A stretch of 5,915 nucleotides of DNA from Bifidobacterium breve (GCA_945869715.1 CAMBPP010000089.1:1-5915), one strand, 5' to 3'. Shown: positions 1-5,915, counted from the first letter of the stretch. Numbers and translations: made by a program. Notes: generated from the sequence alone by a model not told the origin.

Positions 1-466
1 GAAGATGGGCTTGGCCGATCTGTACCGCAAGGCGTACCTCCCTTACATCGAGATGCAGCGCAACCAGGTAGAGAAAAAAGGCCGCACCGACGCCGACGGA
101 ATTATGGACTCAGCCGACTACCTCGCAAACATTCTCGAGAAAGTTCCTGCACTTCTTATTCCCATTGGGCTCGACCGCCTTCCCACCAATTCTGATGTTC
201 ATGCTCAAACTGGCTACTACGGTTCTCTGCTTCCCGCTGTATGGAGTTTCATGCTGGCTGCACGCTCACGTGGGCTTGGCACGGCCTACACCACCTTGCA
301 CTTGAAGTATGAACAAGAAGCAGCACAGTTGCTCGGCTTGCCCGACACTGTTACGCAACTCGCACTTATTCCTGTTGCGTATTACACCGGTGAAGATTTC
401 AAAGTGGGCAAGCGCCGCCCTGCAGAAGAAATCACTTACTTCAACACCTGGAAGTCGACACTCTGA
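1..466 (+). CDS. Nitroreductase-family flavoprotein, 3' part (5' truncated by window edge)
   Basis: This is the C-terminal part of a nitroreductase-family protein, normally an FMN-dependent NAD(P)H oxidoreductase acting as a cytoplasmic dimer. The reading frame is open to the left edge (codon AAG at 2-4), so the ATG at 5 is probably internal and the N-terminal FMN-binding segment lies outside the window. About 154 residues are visible, ending with TGA at 464-466. Family features seen are the helix with SLLPAVWSFMLAARSRGLG (flavin and dimer-interface region of the fold), the LLGLPDTV segment, the strand ALIPVAYYTG and the closing VGKRRPAEEI element. The substrate cannot be inferred. The gene is followed 17 nt later by the rarD-like gene on the same strand, so the two may be co-transcribed. 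A functional link to the opposing P450 operon is not supported. The family call is fairly sure, the exact activity is not. Confidence 0.85.
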   Translation, partial: KMGLADLYRKAYLPYIEMQRNQVEKKGRTDADGIMDSADYLANILEKVPALLIPIGLDRLPTNSDVHAQTGYYGSLLPAVWSFMLAARSRGLGTAYTTLHLKYEQEAAQLLGLPDTVTQLALIPVAYYTGEDFKVGKRRPAEEITYFNTWKSTL

Positions 467-483
467 GTTCCCCCGACCCGCGT

Positions 484-1368
484 ATGCGCTCTGGCCTCAT
501 CGCCGGTGTGAGCGCATATGTGATGTGGGGCCTACTCACCATTTACTGGAAAAACCTTCACGGGTTTCCGCCCTTTGAACTCATTGGCTGGCGCATTTTT
601 GCCAGCTTCTGCGTACTTGCACCATTAGTCATTTGGCACAAGCGCCTACGCATCATCGCTACTGCCATGCGTTCGAAGGAAATGGGTTGGCGCCTTTTCG
701 CCGCCAGCATTTTGGTCACCGTGAACTGGAGTTCCTACGTCTGGGCCGTTGCTCACGACCACGTCATTGAAACTGCGCTTGGATACTTCATGGCTCCGCT
801 GTGCACCATGTGGCTTGGTGTGGCGGTCTTGAAAGAGAAACTCAACACCGCACAAAAAGTCACCATCTCATTAGCTGTTGCCGCCATTGCAATTCTCACT
901 GTGGGCTACGGGCGTGTGCCGTATCTCGCCTTGCTCATTGCAGGCTCATGGTCGCTTTACGGGTTGCTCAAAAAACAAATTCCGCTGAAGTCAATTGAAA
1001 GCTTGTCTGGCGAGATGATGTTTCTCTTTTTGCCCGCAATTGTTCTGATGATCGCTCAAGGCGGCAACAGCGACAGTGCAATTCATAATGCATCAACCTG
1101 GCAATGGGTGCTCATTGCCGGTACCGGCGTTATTACCGTTATTCCACTATGGATTTTTGGTTACGCAGCACAACACGTACCGCTCACTGTTCTGGGCCCA
1201 CTGCAATACTCCGTACCCACCATCAATTTTTTACTTGGATGGTTGGCGTATCACGAAGAACTCGATGCAACGCGAATAGTTGGGTTCAGCCTCATTTGGG
1301 TTGCACTTGCTGTACTTGCAACCGATACTGCTCGCAGAGCACAACGCTCGCGAGTTTTGACTGCTTAA
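484..1368 (+). CDS. rarD: RarD-type EamA/DMT superfamily permease
   Basis: The 294-residue protein is very hydrophobic, with about ten predicted membrane helices, the usual size and layout of RarD proteins in the drug/metabolite transporter superfamily. Seen motifs typical of RarD are the N-terminal SAYVMWGLLTIYWK, the segment NWSSYVWAVAHDHVIETALGYFMAPL, the SWSLYGLLKKQ element that starts the second half, and GPLQYSVPTINFLLGW near the end. It is an inner-membrane protein. RarD was named for a chloramphenicol-sensitivity association in other bacteria, but its substrate is generally unknown. The ATG at 484 is chosen because it places the first helix at the usual distance. No good Shine-Dalgarno sequence precedes it, and the stop codon of the upstream gene lies 17 nt away, so translational coupling is possible. 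The gene ends 4 nt before the convergent thiolase gene. Family assignment is firm, transported substrate unknown. Confidence 0.92.
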   Translation: MRSGLIAGVSAYVMWGLLTIYWKNLHGFPPFELIGWRIFASFCVLAPLVIWHKRLRIIATAMRSKEMGWRLFAASILVTVNWSSYVWAVAHDHVIETALGYFMAPLCTMWLGVAVLKEKLNTAQKVTISLAVAAIAILTVGYGRVPYLALLIAGSWSLYGLLKKQIPLKSIESLSGEMMFLFLPAIVLMIAQGGNSDSAIHNASTWQWVLIAGTGVITVIPLWIFGYAAQHVPLTVLGPLQYSVPTINFLLGWLAYHEELDATRIVGFSLIWVALAVLATDTARRAQRSRVLTA

Positions 1369-1372
1369 CTGT

Positions 1373-2518
1373 TCAGTTCGACAACACGGTGCATGCGCTG
1401 ATGCCAGGGGCACCATACACATGAGTGAAAGCAGTCTTAATGGGCTTTGGCACCTGGTGTGTTCCAGCATCGCCGCGCAACTGCAAAGCACTTTCATAGA
1501 CCTGACGTAGACCAGATGCACCAATGGGCTCACCGTTAGCTAGGCAACCACCATCGGTGTTGATGGGCAAGCGACCGTCGAGATTGGTAGCACCACTCTG
1601 GATGAGGTCTTCTTGTTCGCCGTCTTCACAGAAACCACATTCAGCCATGTGCATAATTTCTGCACCACTCTCGGTGTCTTGAACCTGCACGATATCCATA
1701 TCGCTTGGTCCCATTCCAGCCATTTTGAATGCTGCTGCTGCTGCACCCACTGATGGGCTGTTGCCGCGATCAGGAGACAACCACGAGTTGAACACTTCAA
1801 AGCTGCCAAACGGACGACTGCGCAATACTGCTGAACGCAAGTACACAGGCTTTGTCTGGAACTTCTTGGCAATGTCACCGCGAGCGAGCACCAAGGCAAC
1901 GGCGCCTTCACCCGGCGAGCAGAACATGTACTGCGTGAGTGGGTTTGACAACATGAGGGAGTTCAATACTTCCTCTTCGGTCAGTGGCTTACGACGCCAT
2001 GCATTTTCGTTCAGTGAGCCGTTATGAAAGTTCTTCACTGCAACTTTTGCAAGTGTTGATTCAGAAATGCCGAATTGATGCATATAGCGCTGAATCTTCA
2101 TACCAAAAAATTGGGTGGTGAGCATGAGGCCGGTATCGCCGTACCACTGCCCTACACCATGACTTGCAGGGTCGGGAGCAAAAGCTCCTTTTTCATGCTT
2201 GTCGAAACCAATAGCCATACATACATCTGCAGCACCTGCGTTGATGGCGTTGTATGCGCTGATGAGTGCGCTACCACCGGTTGCACAACCGTTAGCAACG
2301 TTGATAAAAGGCAAGCCAGTAAGGCCCAGGGTTGACACCATGCTGTCGGCGTTTCCAGCAGATGCTGAACCACCAAAGGCGTAGTTCACATCGCTCCAGT
2401 CGCAACCAGCGTCTTTCATCGCGGCACGAGCGGCATAAGCGCCCATTTCCATTCCGGTGTTTTCGTGGCGCCCAAAGGGGTGCATTCCGATTCCGATAAT
2501 TGCTACATCTTCTGCCAT
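1373..2518 (-). CDS. SCP2-type thiolase / lipid-transfer-protein-like acyl-CoA lyase
   Basis: This is a 381-residue thiolase-fold protein, about the normal length for SCP2-type thiolases of Actinobacteria. It opens with the strand VAIIGIGMHPFGRH. The nucleophile-type cysteine is Cys78 in VANGCATGG. The region that carries NEAF in classical thiolases reads VQVQDTESGAE (277-287). The usual GHPxGASG histidine is replaced in GEPIGASG (Glu330). The C-terminal Cys-Gly-Gly catalytic loop is replaced by VYGAPG (Tyr368). The classical Claisen/thiolysis acid-base set is therefore incomplete, and a retro-aldol or other acyl-CoA C-C lyase role is conceivable. The start is the ATG at 2518, because GAAAGG lies 7 nt before it. 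An in-frame TTG at 2533 overlaps that site and is unlikely. It is the last gene of the five-gene leftward run, 28 nt after the OB-fold gene, which is the expected partner. Fold certain, reaction and substrate unknown. Confidence 0.9.
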   Translation of the reverse strand: MAEDVAIIGIGMHPFGRHENTGMEMGAYAARAAMKDAGCDWSDVNYAFGGSASAGNADSMVSTLGLTGLPFINVANGCATGGSALISAYNAINAGAADVCMAIGFDKHEKGAFAPDPASHGVGQWYGDTGLMLTTQFFGMKIQRYMHQFGISESTLAKVAVKNFHNGSLNENAWRRKPLTEEEVLNSLMLSNPLTQYMFCSPGEGAVALVLARGDIAKKFQTKPVYLRSAVLRSRPFGSFEVFNSWLSPDRGNSPSVGAAAAAFKMAGMGPSDMDIVQVQDTESGAEIMHMAECGFCEDGEQEDLIQSGATNLDGRLPINTDGGCLANGEPIGASGLRQVYESALQLRGDAGTHQVPKPIKTAFTHVYGAPGISACTVLSN

Positions 2519-2525
2519 GGTTTTG

Positions 2526-2531
2526 CCTTTC
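2526..2531 (-). promoter_or_regulatory. Ribosome binding site fixing the thiolase start
   Basis: On the minus strand GAAAGG stands 7 nt before the ATG at 2518. It overlaps the in-frame TTG at 2533-2531, which would otherwise add five residues. This favours the ATG and a product of 381 residues. Confidence 0.7.
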
Positions 2532-2546
2532 AATAAAACTTTCTGG

Positions 2547-2978
2547 TTATTTCTTTACTGGTGCGAATGCGTAAGTAATGAGCTCATTGCCATCGTCATC
2601 GGTGGAATAAGGAATGACGACGAGTTCCATGTCCATACCAATTTTCAACTCACTTGCTTCTGCCGTTGTTAGTCGCGATTCAACAATAACCTCGTTGCCG
2701 AGTTGAATGTAACCAACTCCATAAGGCTTAAAGGTCTTAGCTGTTTCCTTGCCGGCATAAGGAGGTGACTTAGGAAGAAAGCCTTGCACGGTCCAACTCC
2801 ACAGAGTTCCAATACGAGGCAACAAAACGCGCTCACCGTTTTCGCTGCCACTCTTTGGGCAAGACTTCGACTGCGGGAAGGTGGTGACGCCGCTTTCTGG
2901 GAAACGTGTACCGATGAGTTGGGGTGAGTCAGAAGGCCAGGTGAAAAGTTCTTCGGCCACGGGGATCTGAGTTGTCAT
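2547..2978 (-). CDS. DUF35-type OB-fold protein (acyl-CoA-binding partner of thiolase), degenerate zinc ribbon
   Basis: The 143-residue protein matches the small DUF35/OB-fold family usually encoded beside SCP2-type thiolases, where it binds the acyl-CoA and forms a complex with the thiolase (known for the Ltp2-ChsH2 steroid aldolase). The layout is an N-terminal helix (VAEELFTWPSD), a rubredoxin-like zinc-ribbon region at about 21-45, and a C-terminal OB fold from about 52 (LLPRIGTLWSWTVQGF, then KPYGVGYIQLGNEVIVESRL and GMDMELVVIPY). In typical members the ribbon carries two CxxC pairs. Here the first pair is Phe26/Ser29 and the second is Cys40/Ser43, so zinc binding is probably lost. The ATG at 2978 is chosen because the frame further upstream runs through the 37-nt gap into the TetR gene and lacks family-like sequence. 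The ribosome binding site is weak. The thiolase gene follows 28 nt downstream, and the pair is likely co-expressed. Confidence 0.85.
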   Translation of the reverse strand: MTTQIPVAEELFTWPSDSPQLIGTRFPESGVTTFPQSKSCPKSGSENGERVLLPRIGTLWSWTVQGFLPKSPPYAGKETAKTFKPYGVGYIQLGNEVIVESRLTTAEASELKIGMDMELVVIPYSTDDDGNELITYAFAPVKK

Positions 2979-2988
2979 AGGCTCATTC

Positions 2989-3014
2989 TCGCACCTTTGG
3001 CGACCTTTGTGCGA
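2989..3014. repeat. Inverted repeat enclosing an ACCTTTG direct repeat in the TetR/OB-fold gap
   Basis: TCGCAC (2989-2994) and GTGCGA (3009-3014) are perfect 6-bp arms around a 14-nt centre. In the same stretch the 7-mer ACCTTTG occurs at 2993-2999 and again at 3003-3009, exactly 10 bp apart. It almost fills the 37-nt gap upstream of the OB-fold gene. It could be an RNA hairpin affecting translation or processing of the OB-fold/thiolase part, or a protein-binding site. It has no U-tract, so it is not a typical intrinsic terminator. Confidence 0.4.
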
Positions 3015-3015
3015 T

Positions 3016-3708
3016 TCAGACTGCGAGCTGAGACTCACTTGGCCCACGGTAAGGGAGCACCACATATGGCCCTGAGGTAAATACAGCGTTTCTCAGCATG
3101 AGTTTTAAGACTTCTACCGCTGCCCCATGGCGAGCCGAGTCGTTAATGAGAGTGGAGAACCGCAAGAGGCCCGCCAAAAGTGCATTGAGGAGGTCCTGCA
3201 GAGACTCGCGAGATACCCCGGGTCGGATCTCATTGTTTTGTTCTGCATCGTCGCAGAGCTTTTCTAGAAATGCACCGGTGCGGTGCCGCAAAAGTGAAGT
3301 GACGCTACGCAGTTCAGGGTTGCGTTGTACTTCAGAAGCCACGTCAACAACGAAGCCGGCGATGCTGGGGTCATCGCGGTTAATGCGAACTGAAATATCA
3401 AGAATGCTGTTGAAGCGTTCTACCAATGTGTTGTGTTCATTAATGGCATATTCAAATTCTGAGTAGATGAAATCTTGAACACCCTCAAACACCGCTGCAT
3501 AGAGTTCAACCTTTGATGGAAAGTAGTGGTAGATCGCACCAGTAGTGATGCCGGCAACTTCAGCTATTTGGGCATTGGTTGTTTTTTCATAACCATTTTC
3601 ACCGAAGCATTTACGTGCAGCTGCAAGTAATCGCACGCGAGTGTCAACCGAGTCAACGGCACGAGGTCGCCCAAGCTTGCGCACCACAGTTTCGGCATTT
3701 TTCGTCAC
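3016..3708 (-). CDS. TetR/AcrR-family transcriptional regulator
   Basis: The 230-residue protein has the TetR N-terminal DNA-binding domain at about 22-68: the first helix TRVRLLAAARKCFGENGYEKTT, the helix-turn-helix AQIAEVAGITTGAIYHYFPSK, then ELYAAVFE leading to the ligand domain. A basic arm (RKLGRPR, 10-16) precedes it, as in many actinobacterial TetR proteins. The C-terminal two thirds are helical and variable, as expected of an effector-binding and dimer domain. The last residues (SGPYVVLPYRG) do not resemble a known domain. The start is GTG at 3708, 23 nt after the crotonase stop. No good Shine-Dalgarno sequence lies at proper spacing (AAGGGA is about 20 nt away), which may keep regulator levels low. 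Its place inside the catabolic operon suggests an autoregulated repressor that answers to a pathway acyl-CoA or substrate. That role is inference, while the family call is secure. Confidence 0.93.
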   Translation of the reverse strand: MTKNAETVVRKLGRPRAVDSVDTRVRLLAAARKCFGENGYEKTTNAQIAEVAGITTGAIYHYFPSKVELYAAVFEGVQDFIYSEFEYAINEHNTLVERFNSILDISVRINRDDPSIAGFVVDVASEVQRNPELRSVTSLLRHRTGAFLEKLCDDAEQNNEIRPGVSRESLQDLLNALLAGLLRFSTLINDSARHGAAVEVLKLMLRNAVFTSGPYVVLPYRGPSESQLAV

Positions 3709-3731
3709 AGCAAATGCTATGCGAGATTCCC

Positions 3732-4571
3732 TTACGACTTACGACCAGAGCCCGGGTCGACAGGTATACCAAATTTGATGCGGTTGTTGGCATGGGCAAG
3801 ATGCTGATGCACAAATGCTGTGCGCAATGAATTCCATTGTCCTTGTGCTTCAAGGGTTTGATTCACACTTTCCTTGGCAAGCTTCAAGGCAAACGATGGC
3901 CGCTGTGCGATAATCGCTGCCATCTTCATCGTTTCGTCACGTAATGAAGCAACAGGAACCACTCTGTTCACCATGCCAGTTGCCGCAGCCTCTTGCGCAG
4001 AAAACCACCCGCCAGTGAAAAGCATTTCTTTTGCTTTACGAGGCCCAAGTTCCCACGGGTGAGCAAAATATTCCACGCCGTTTACGCCCATGCCCACAAC
4101 GGGGTCGGTAAACATTGCGTCGTCAGCAGCAATGATGATGTCGGCTACCCACAGCAACATGAGACCACCCGCAATGGTTTTTCCCTGTGCGGCAGCGATA
4201 ACTGGCTTGGGCAAGTTGCGCCAACGCCAGCACATGTTGAAATACACCTCTTCTTCCCACGCCATTTGGCCCTCTTGGCCTTCACGACCAAAACCGCCGA
4301 CGGGGAAAACGAGGTCAAACTCACGATGGCTTTCGTCATCGCGCATGTCGTGACCAGACGAGAAGTGTGGGCCATCGGCCTGCAGCACAATTACTTTTAC
4401 TTGACTGCTGCGTGACGCGGCAGAAAAGCATGCTTCAAGTTCGTAGGTCATGCGCTTGTTTTGCGCGTTGCGACTTTCGGGCCTGTTCAAGGTGACAACA
4501 GCAATGCCGTTCTCTCCGGGGTTCACCACTTCATAGCGTGTTGTTTGAAGATTATTGAGATCTACCGGCAT
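3732..4571 (-). CDS. Crotonase-superfamily (enoyl-CoA hydratase/isomerase-like) protein without the hydratase glutamates
   Basis: The 279-residue protein has the crotonase fold: VVTLNRPESRNAQN at the N-terminus, the first oxyanion-hole segment HFSSGHDM (69-76), and the second one GKTIAGGL (130-137) before the core WVADIIIAADDAMFTDP. Members normally bind an acyl-CoA and stabilise its thioester enolate. Aligned by eye to mitochondrial enoyl-CoA hydratase, the two catalytic glutamates fall on Met138 (GGLML) and Val158 (DPVV), so ordinary hydration is unlikely. The following segment MGVNGVEYFAHPWELG (161-176) adds Glu167, His171 and Glu174 as possible alternative acid-base groups. An insert rich in Gly and Glu lies at about 90-108. 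The start ATG at 4571 has AGGA at 6 nt distance. It lies 14 nt after the P450 gene, indicating one transcript. Isomerase, C-C bond hydrolase or another enolate reaction are all possible. Confidence 0.9.
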   Translation of the reverse strand: MPVDLNNLQTTRYEVVNPGENGIAVVTLNRPESRNAQNKRMTYELEACFSAASRSSQVKVIVLQADGPHFSSGHDMRDDESHREFDLVFPVGGFGREGQEGQMAWEEEVYFNMCWRWRNLPKPVIAAAQGKTIAGGLMLLWVADIIIAADDAMFTDPVVGMGVNGVEYFAHPWELGPRKAKEMLFTGGWFSAQEAAATGMVNRVVPVASLRDETMKMAAIIAQRPSFALKLAKESVNQTLEAQGQWNSLRTAFVHQHLAHANNRIKFGIPVDPGSGRKS

Positions 4572-4577
4572 GGGGGG

Positions 4578-4581
4578 TCCT
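4578..4581 (-). promoter_or_regulatory. Ribosome binding site of the crotonase gene, followed by a C6 run
   Basis: On the minus strand AGGA is separated from the ATG at 4571 only by six cytosines. It lies in the 14-nt gap after the P450 stop codon and confirms the crotonase start. Confidence 0.6.
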
Positions 4582-4585
4582 GTCT

Positions 4586-5845
4586 TTAGGCGGGGGTGAA
4601 AGTGAGATGCAAGTTGGTAAGACCACGCAGGGTCATTGACAATTCGCGATGTGTTGGAGTTTCAACGCTTGCAAGCGCGATGTTGTTGAGCCTGCTGAGC
4701 AGTAGTTCAAAAGCAATGCGTGCTTCGCTACGAGCCAACGCAGCACCTACGCAGAAGTGTGGCCCTTGACCGAAAGCCATTTGCGTACGGGCGTTATCGC
4801 GTTCAATGTCGAACATGTCGGGGTTGGGGTATTTCGCGCCATCGCGGTTTGCACAGCCGTACATGACCATGACTACAGAGCCTTTGGGTATTGCAACGCC
4901 ACCCACTTCAACATTTTCTTTGGTGAAGCGCGGCAACATTTGCACGGGGGCTTCCATGCGCAATGCTTCTTCAACGAGGTTAGGAATAAGTGAGTGGTCG
5001 GCGCGCACCTTGGCCATTTGCTCGGGGTTTTCAATAAGCATGAGTGTCGCGGCGGCAATGAGTTTTGTGGTGGTTTCGTTTCCTGCAACCAACAGCTGTG
5101 CAATGACGTCGAGCATTTCTGCCATTGTCATTCCTTCGCCAGCACGCTCGCCCGAATCGAATCGTGCTTGCACGAGGTCGGACAACAAATCGTCACGCAA
5201 GTTTGCTTCACGCTCATGTACACGGTCGACCATGTACTTCTGGAATTCAATGCGGCTATGAGCACACTCAATTTGGCGCTCAGGTGTGAGCATGCCAGAT
5301 AGTGGCGCTACGGAGTCGTCGCTCCATTTTTTGAACTTCGGCATGTCGGCACGGTCTACACCCAGCGCATCGGCAATGACGGTGAGTGGAACACCAACGG
5401 CGAACTGCTCAACCAAGTCGACCTTGCCATCGTTAATGAAAGCATCAATGAGGTCATTGGTAATTTTGCGAATGGAGTCTTCTAACTGAGCCACGCGTTT
5501 TGGCAAAAATGCCTTGTTGACCAAGTTGCGAAACTGTGTATGCGAAGGCGGGTCGTTAGAAAGCAAAGTGTTGACCCGTGGGTACCCTTCCTTGGCAATT
5601 TCAATCACTTCGGGCGGCGGCGTCGTGACGAAAGAATTGCTTTGGGCAAGCGACGAGAACATTTCAGGGTTGCGTACAACCGACAATACGTCTTCGTAGC
5701 GCGACACCGCCCAGAACCCAAGTGGAGTTTGGTGCACTGGAGCTTCTTCGCGCACTCGCTTGTAATACGGGTATGGGCACTCGAGAACCTCGGGCGACAC
5801 CATATTTACTTTTGTAATGTCTGTTGCATCGATGGAATTGCTCAT
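4586..5845 (-). CDS. Cytochrome P450 (soluble bacterial class)
   Basis: The 419-residue protein is a full-length soluble bacterial P450, a haem monooxygenase that would need a ferredoxin and a reductase, neither of which is in this window. Landmarks seen in order are the N-terminal PYPYYKRVREEAPVH, the C-helix region LSNDPPSHTQFRNLVNKAF (the usual haem-propionate His/Arg segment), the I-helix oxygen-activation motif AGNETT (254-259), the K-helix ExxR as Glu293/Arg296, and the haem-binding loop FGQGPHFCVG with the thiolate ligand Cys365. No signal peptide or membrane anchor is seen, so it is cytoplasmic. The start ATG at 5845 has AGGGGAG 8 nt upstream. It is the first visible gene of the leftward run. 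Similar P450s in actinobacterial catabolic clusters oxidise steroids, terpenes or fatty acyl groups. The subfamily and substrate cannot be named from sequence alone. Confidence 0.96.
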   Translation of the reverse strand: MSNSIDATDITKVNMVSPEVLECPYPYYKRVREEAPVHQTPLGFWAVSRYEDVLSVVRNPEMFSSLAQSNSFVTTPPPEVIEIAKEGYPRVNTLLSNDPPSHTQFRNLVNKAFLPKRVAQLEDSIRKITNDLIDAFINDGKVDLVEQFAVGVPLTVIADALGVDRADMPKFKKWSDDSVAPLSGMLTPERQIECAHSRIEFQKYMVDRVHEREANLRDDLLSDLVQARFDSGERAGEGMTMAEMLDVIAQLLVAGNETTTKLIAAATLMLIENPEQMAKVRADHSLIPNLVEEALRMEAPVQMLPRFTKENVEVGGVAIPKGSVVMVMYGCANRDGAKYPNPDMFDIERDNARTQMAFGQGPHFCVGAALARSEARIAFELLLSRLNNIALASVETPTHRELSMTLRGLTNLHLTFTPA

Positions 5846-5853
5846 TGCTCTTT

Positions 5854-5860
5854 CTCCCCT
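5854..5860 (-). promoter_or_regulatory. Strong ribosome binding site of the P450 gene
   Basis: On the minus strand AGGGGAG lies 8 nt before the ATG at 5845. It is the best Shine-Dalgarno match in the window and fits the leading position of the gene in the operon. Confidence 0.7.
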
Positions 5861-5884
5861 GTTCGATAATCACCAAATGAACTG

Positions 5885-5899
5885 TCTCGCGCATCGAGA
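5885..5899. promoter_or_regulatory. Candidate operator: TCTCG-N5-CGAGA inverted repeat upstream of the P450 gene
   Basis: TCTCG (5885-5889) and CGAGA (5895-5899) form a perfect 5-bp inverted repeat with a 5-bp centre, 39 bp upstream of the P450 start codon. Size and position suit an operator for a TetR-type dimer, such as the one encoded inside this operon. No convincing -35/-10 pair is seen in the 70 nt available, and a repeat this short can arise by chance. The assignment is inference. Confidence 0.3.
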
Positions 5900-5915
5900 G
5901 CCTGCGTGACTCCCC

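Noticed and set aside
1367..1378. AACTG-TT-CAGTT inverted repeat at the convergent gene junction, considered as a bidirectional terminator
   Set aside because: The stem is only 5 bp and A/T rich with a 2-nt loop, and there is no T-tract on either side. It is too weak for an intrinsic terminator.
1540..1911. Open frame of 123 codons on the - strand inside the thiolase gene
   Set aside because: It is a different frame of the same strand within a gene with a clear thiolase signature, and its Cys/Gln-rich translation looks non-native.
3098..3466. Open frame of 122 codons on the + strand opposite the TetR gene
   Set aside because: It is antisense to a well-supported regulator gene, has low-complexity Ser/Arg composition and shows no recognisable motif.
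4572..4577. Run of six C (minus strand) before the crotonase start, considered as a phase-variation tract
   Set aside because: Six bases is short for slippage, and the run is non-coding between the ribosome binding site and the start codon.
4806..5261. Open frame of 151 codons on the + strand opposite the P450 gene
   Set aside because: It lies wholly antisense to a P450 gene with all family motifs, and its translation is rich in Ser/Arg/Thr without domain-like pattern. It is a shadow of the real coding frame.
5846..5915. Search for a -35/-10 promoter upstream of the P450 gene
   Set aside because: Partial hexamer matches (for example GAGACA, GATTAT) occur but not at a workable spacing, and only 70 nt are visible, so no promoter is called.

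Overview
The window holds seven protein-coding genes packed with almost no spare DNA. The base composition is moderate (about half G+C by eye). The gene content is a P450, an atypical crotonase, a TetR regulator, a DUF35 OB-fold protein and an SCP2-type thiolase. This resembles the lipid/steroid-type catabolic islands of Actinobacteria. A moderate-GC lineage, for example an aquatic Acidimicrobiia or Ilumatobacter-like organism, fits best, but that placement is inference from gene content and composition only.

Left part, + strand (1-1368): the 3' end of a nitroreductase-family flavoprotein gene runs in from the left edge. It is followed 17 nt later by a complete rarD-type EamA permease gene. 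These two end convergently, 4 nt from the end of the leftward genes.

Right part, - strand (1373-5845): five genes read leftward in the order cytochrome P450 > crotonase-superfamily protein > TetR regulator > short OB-fold (DUF35) protein > SCP2-type thiolase. The gaps are 14, 23, 37 and 28 nt, so they look like one operon with the regulator gene in the middle. About 70 nt upstream of the P450 gene is visible, with a strong ribosome binding site and a TCTCG-N5-CGAGA inverted repeat.

How the genes may work together (inference): the P450 would oxidise a hydrophobic substrate. The crotonase and the thiolase/OB-fold pair would then process a CoA thioester made from it. The TetR protein would sense a substrate or CoA intermediate. 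Several members lack the textbook catalytic residues. The crotonase lacks both hydratase glutamates, the thiolase lacks the GHP histidine and the C-terminal cysteine, and the OB-fold protein keeps one of the four zinc-ribbon cysteines. The chemistry is therefore probably not plain beta-oxidation. The thiolase plus DUF35 pairing recalls the steroid side-chain aldolase Ltp2-ChsH2, but the substrate cannot be read from this sequence. No RNA genes, mobile elements, CRISPR arrays or long non-coding stretches are seen.
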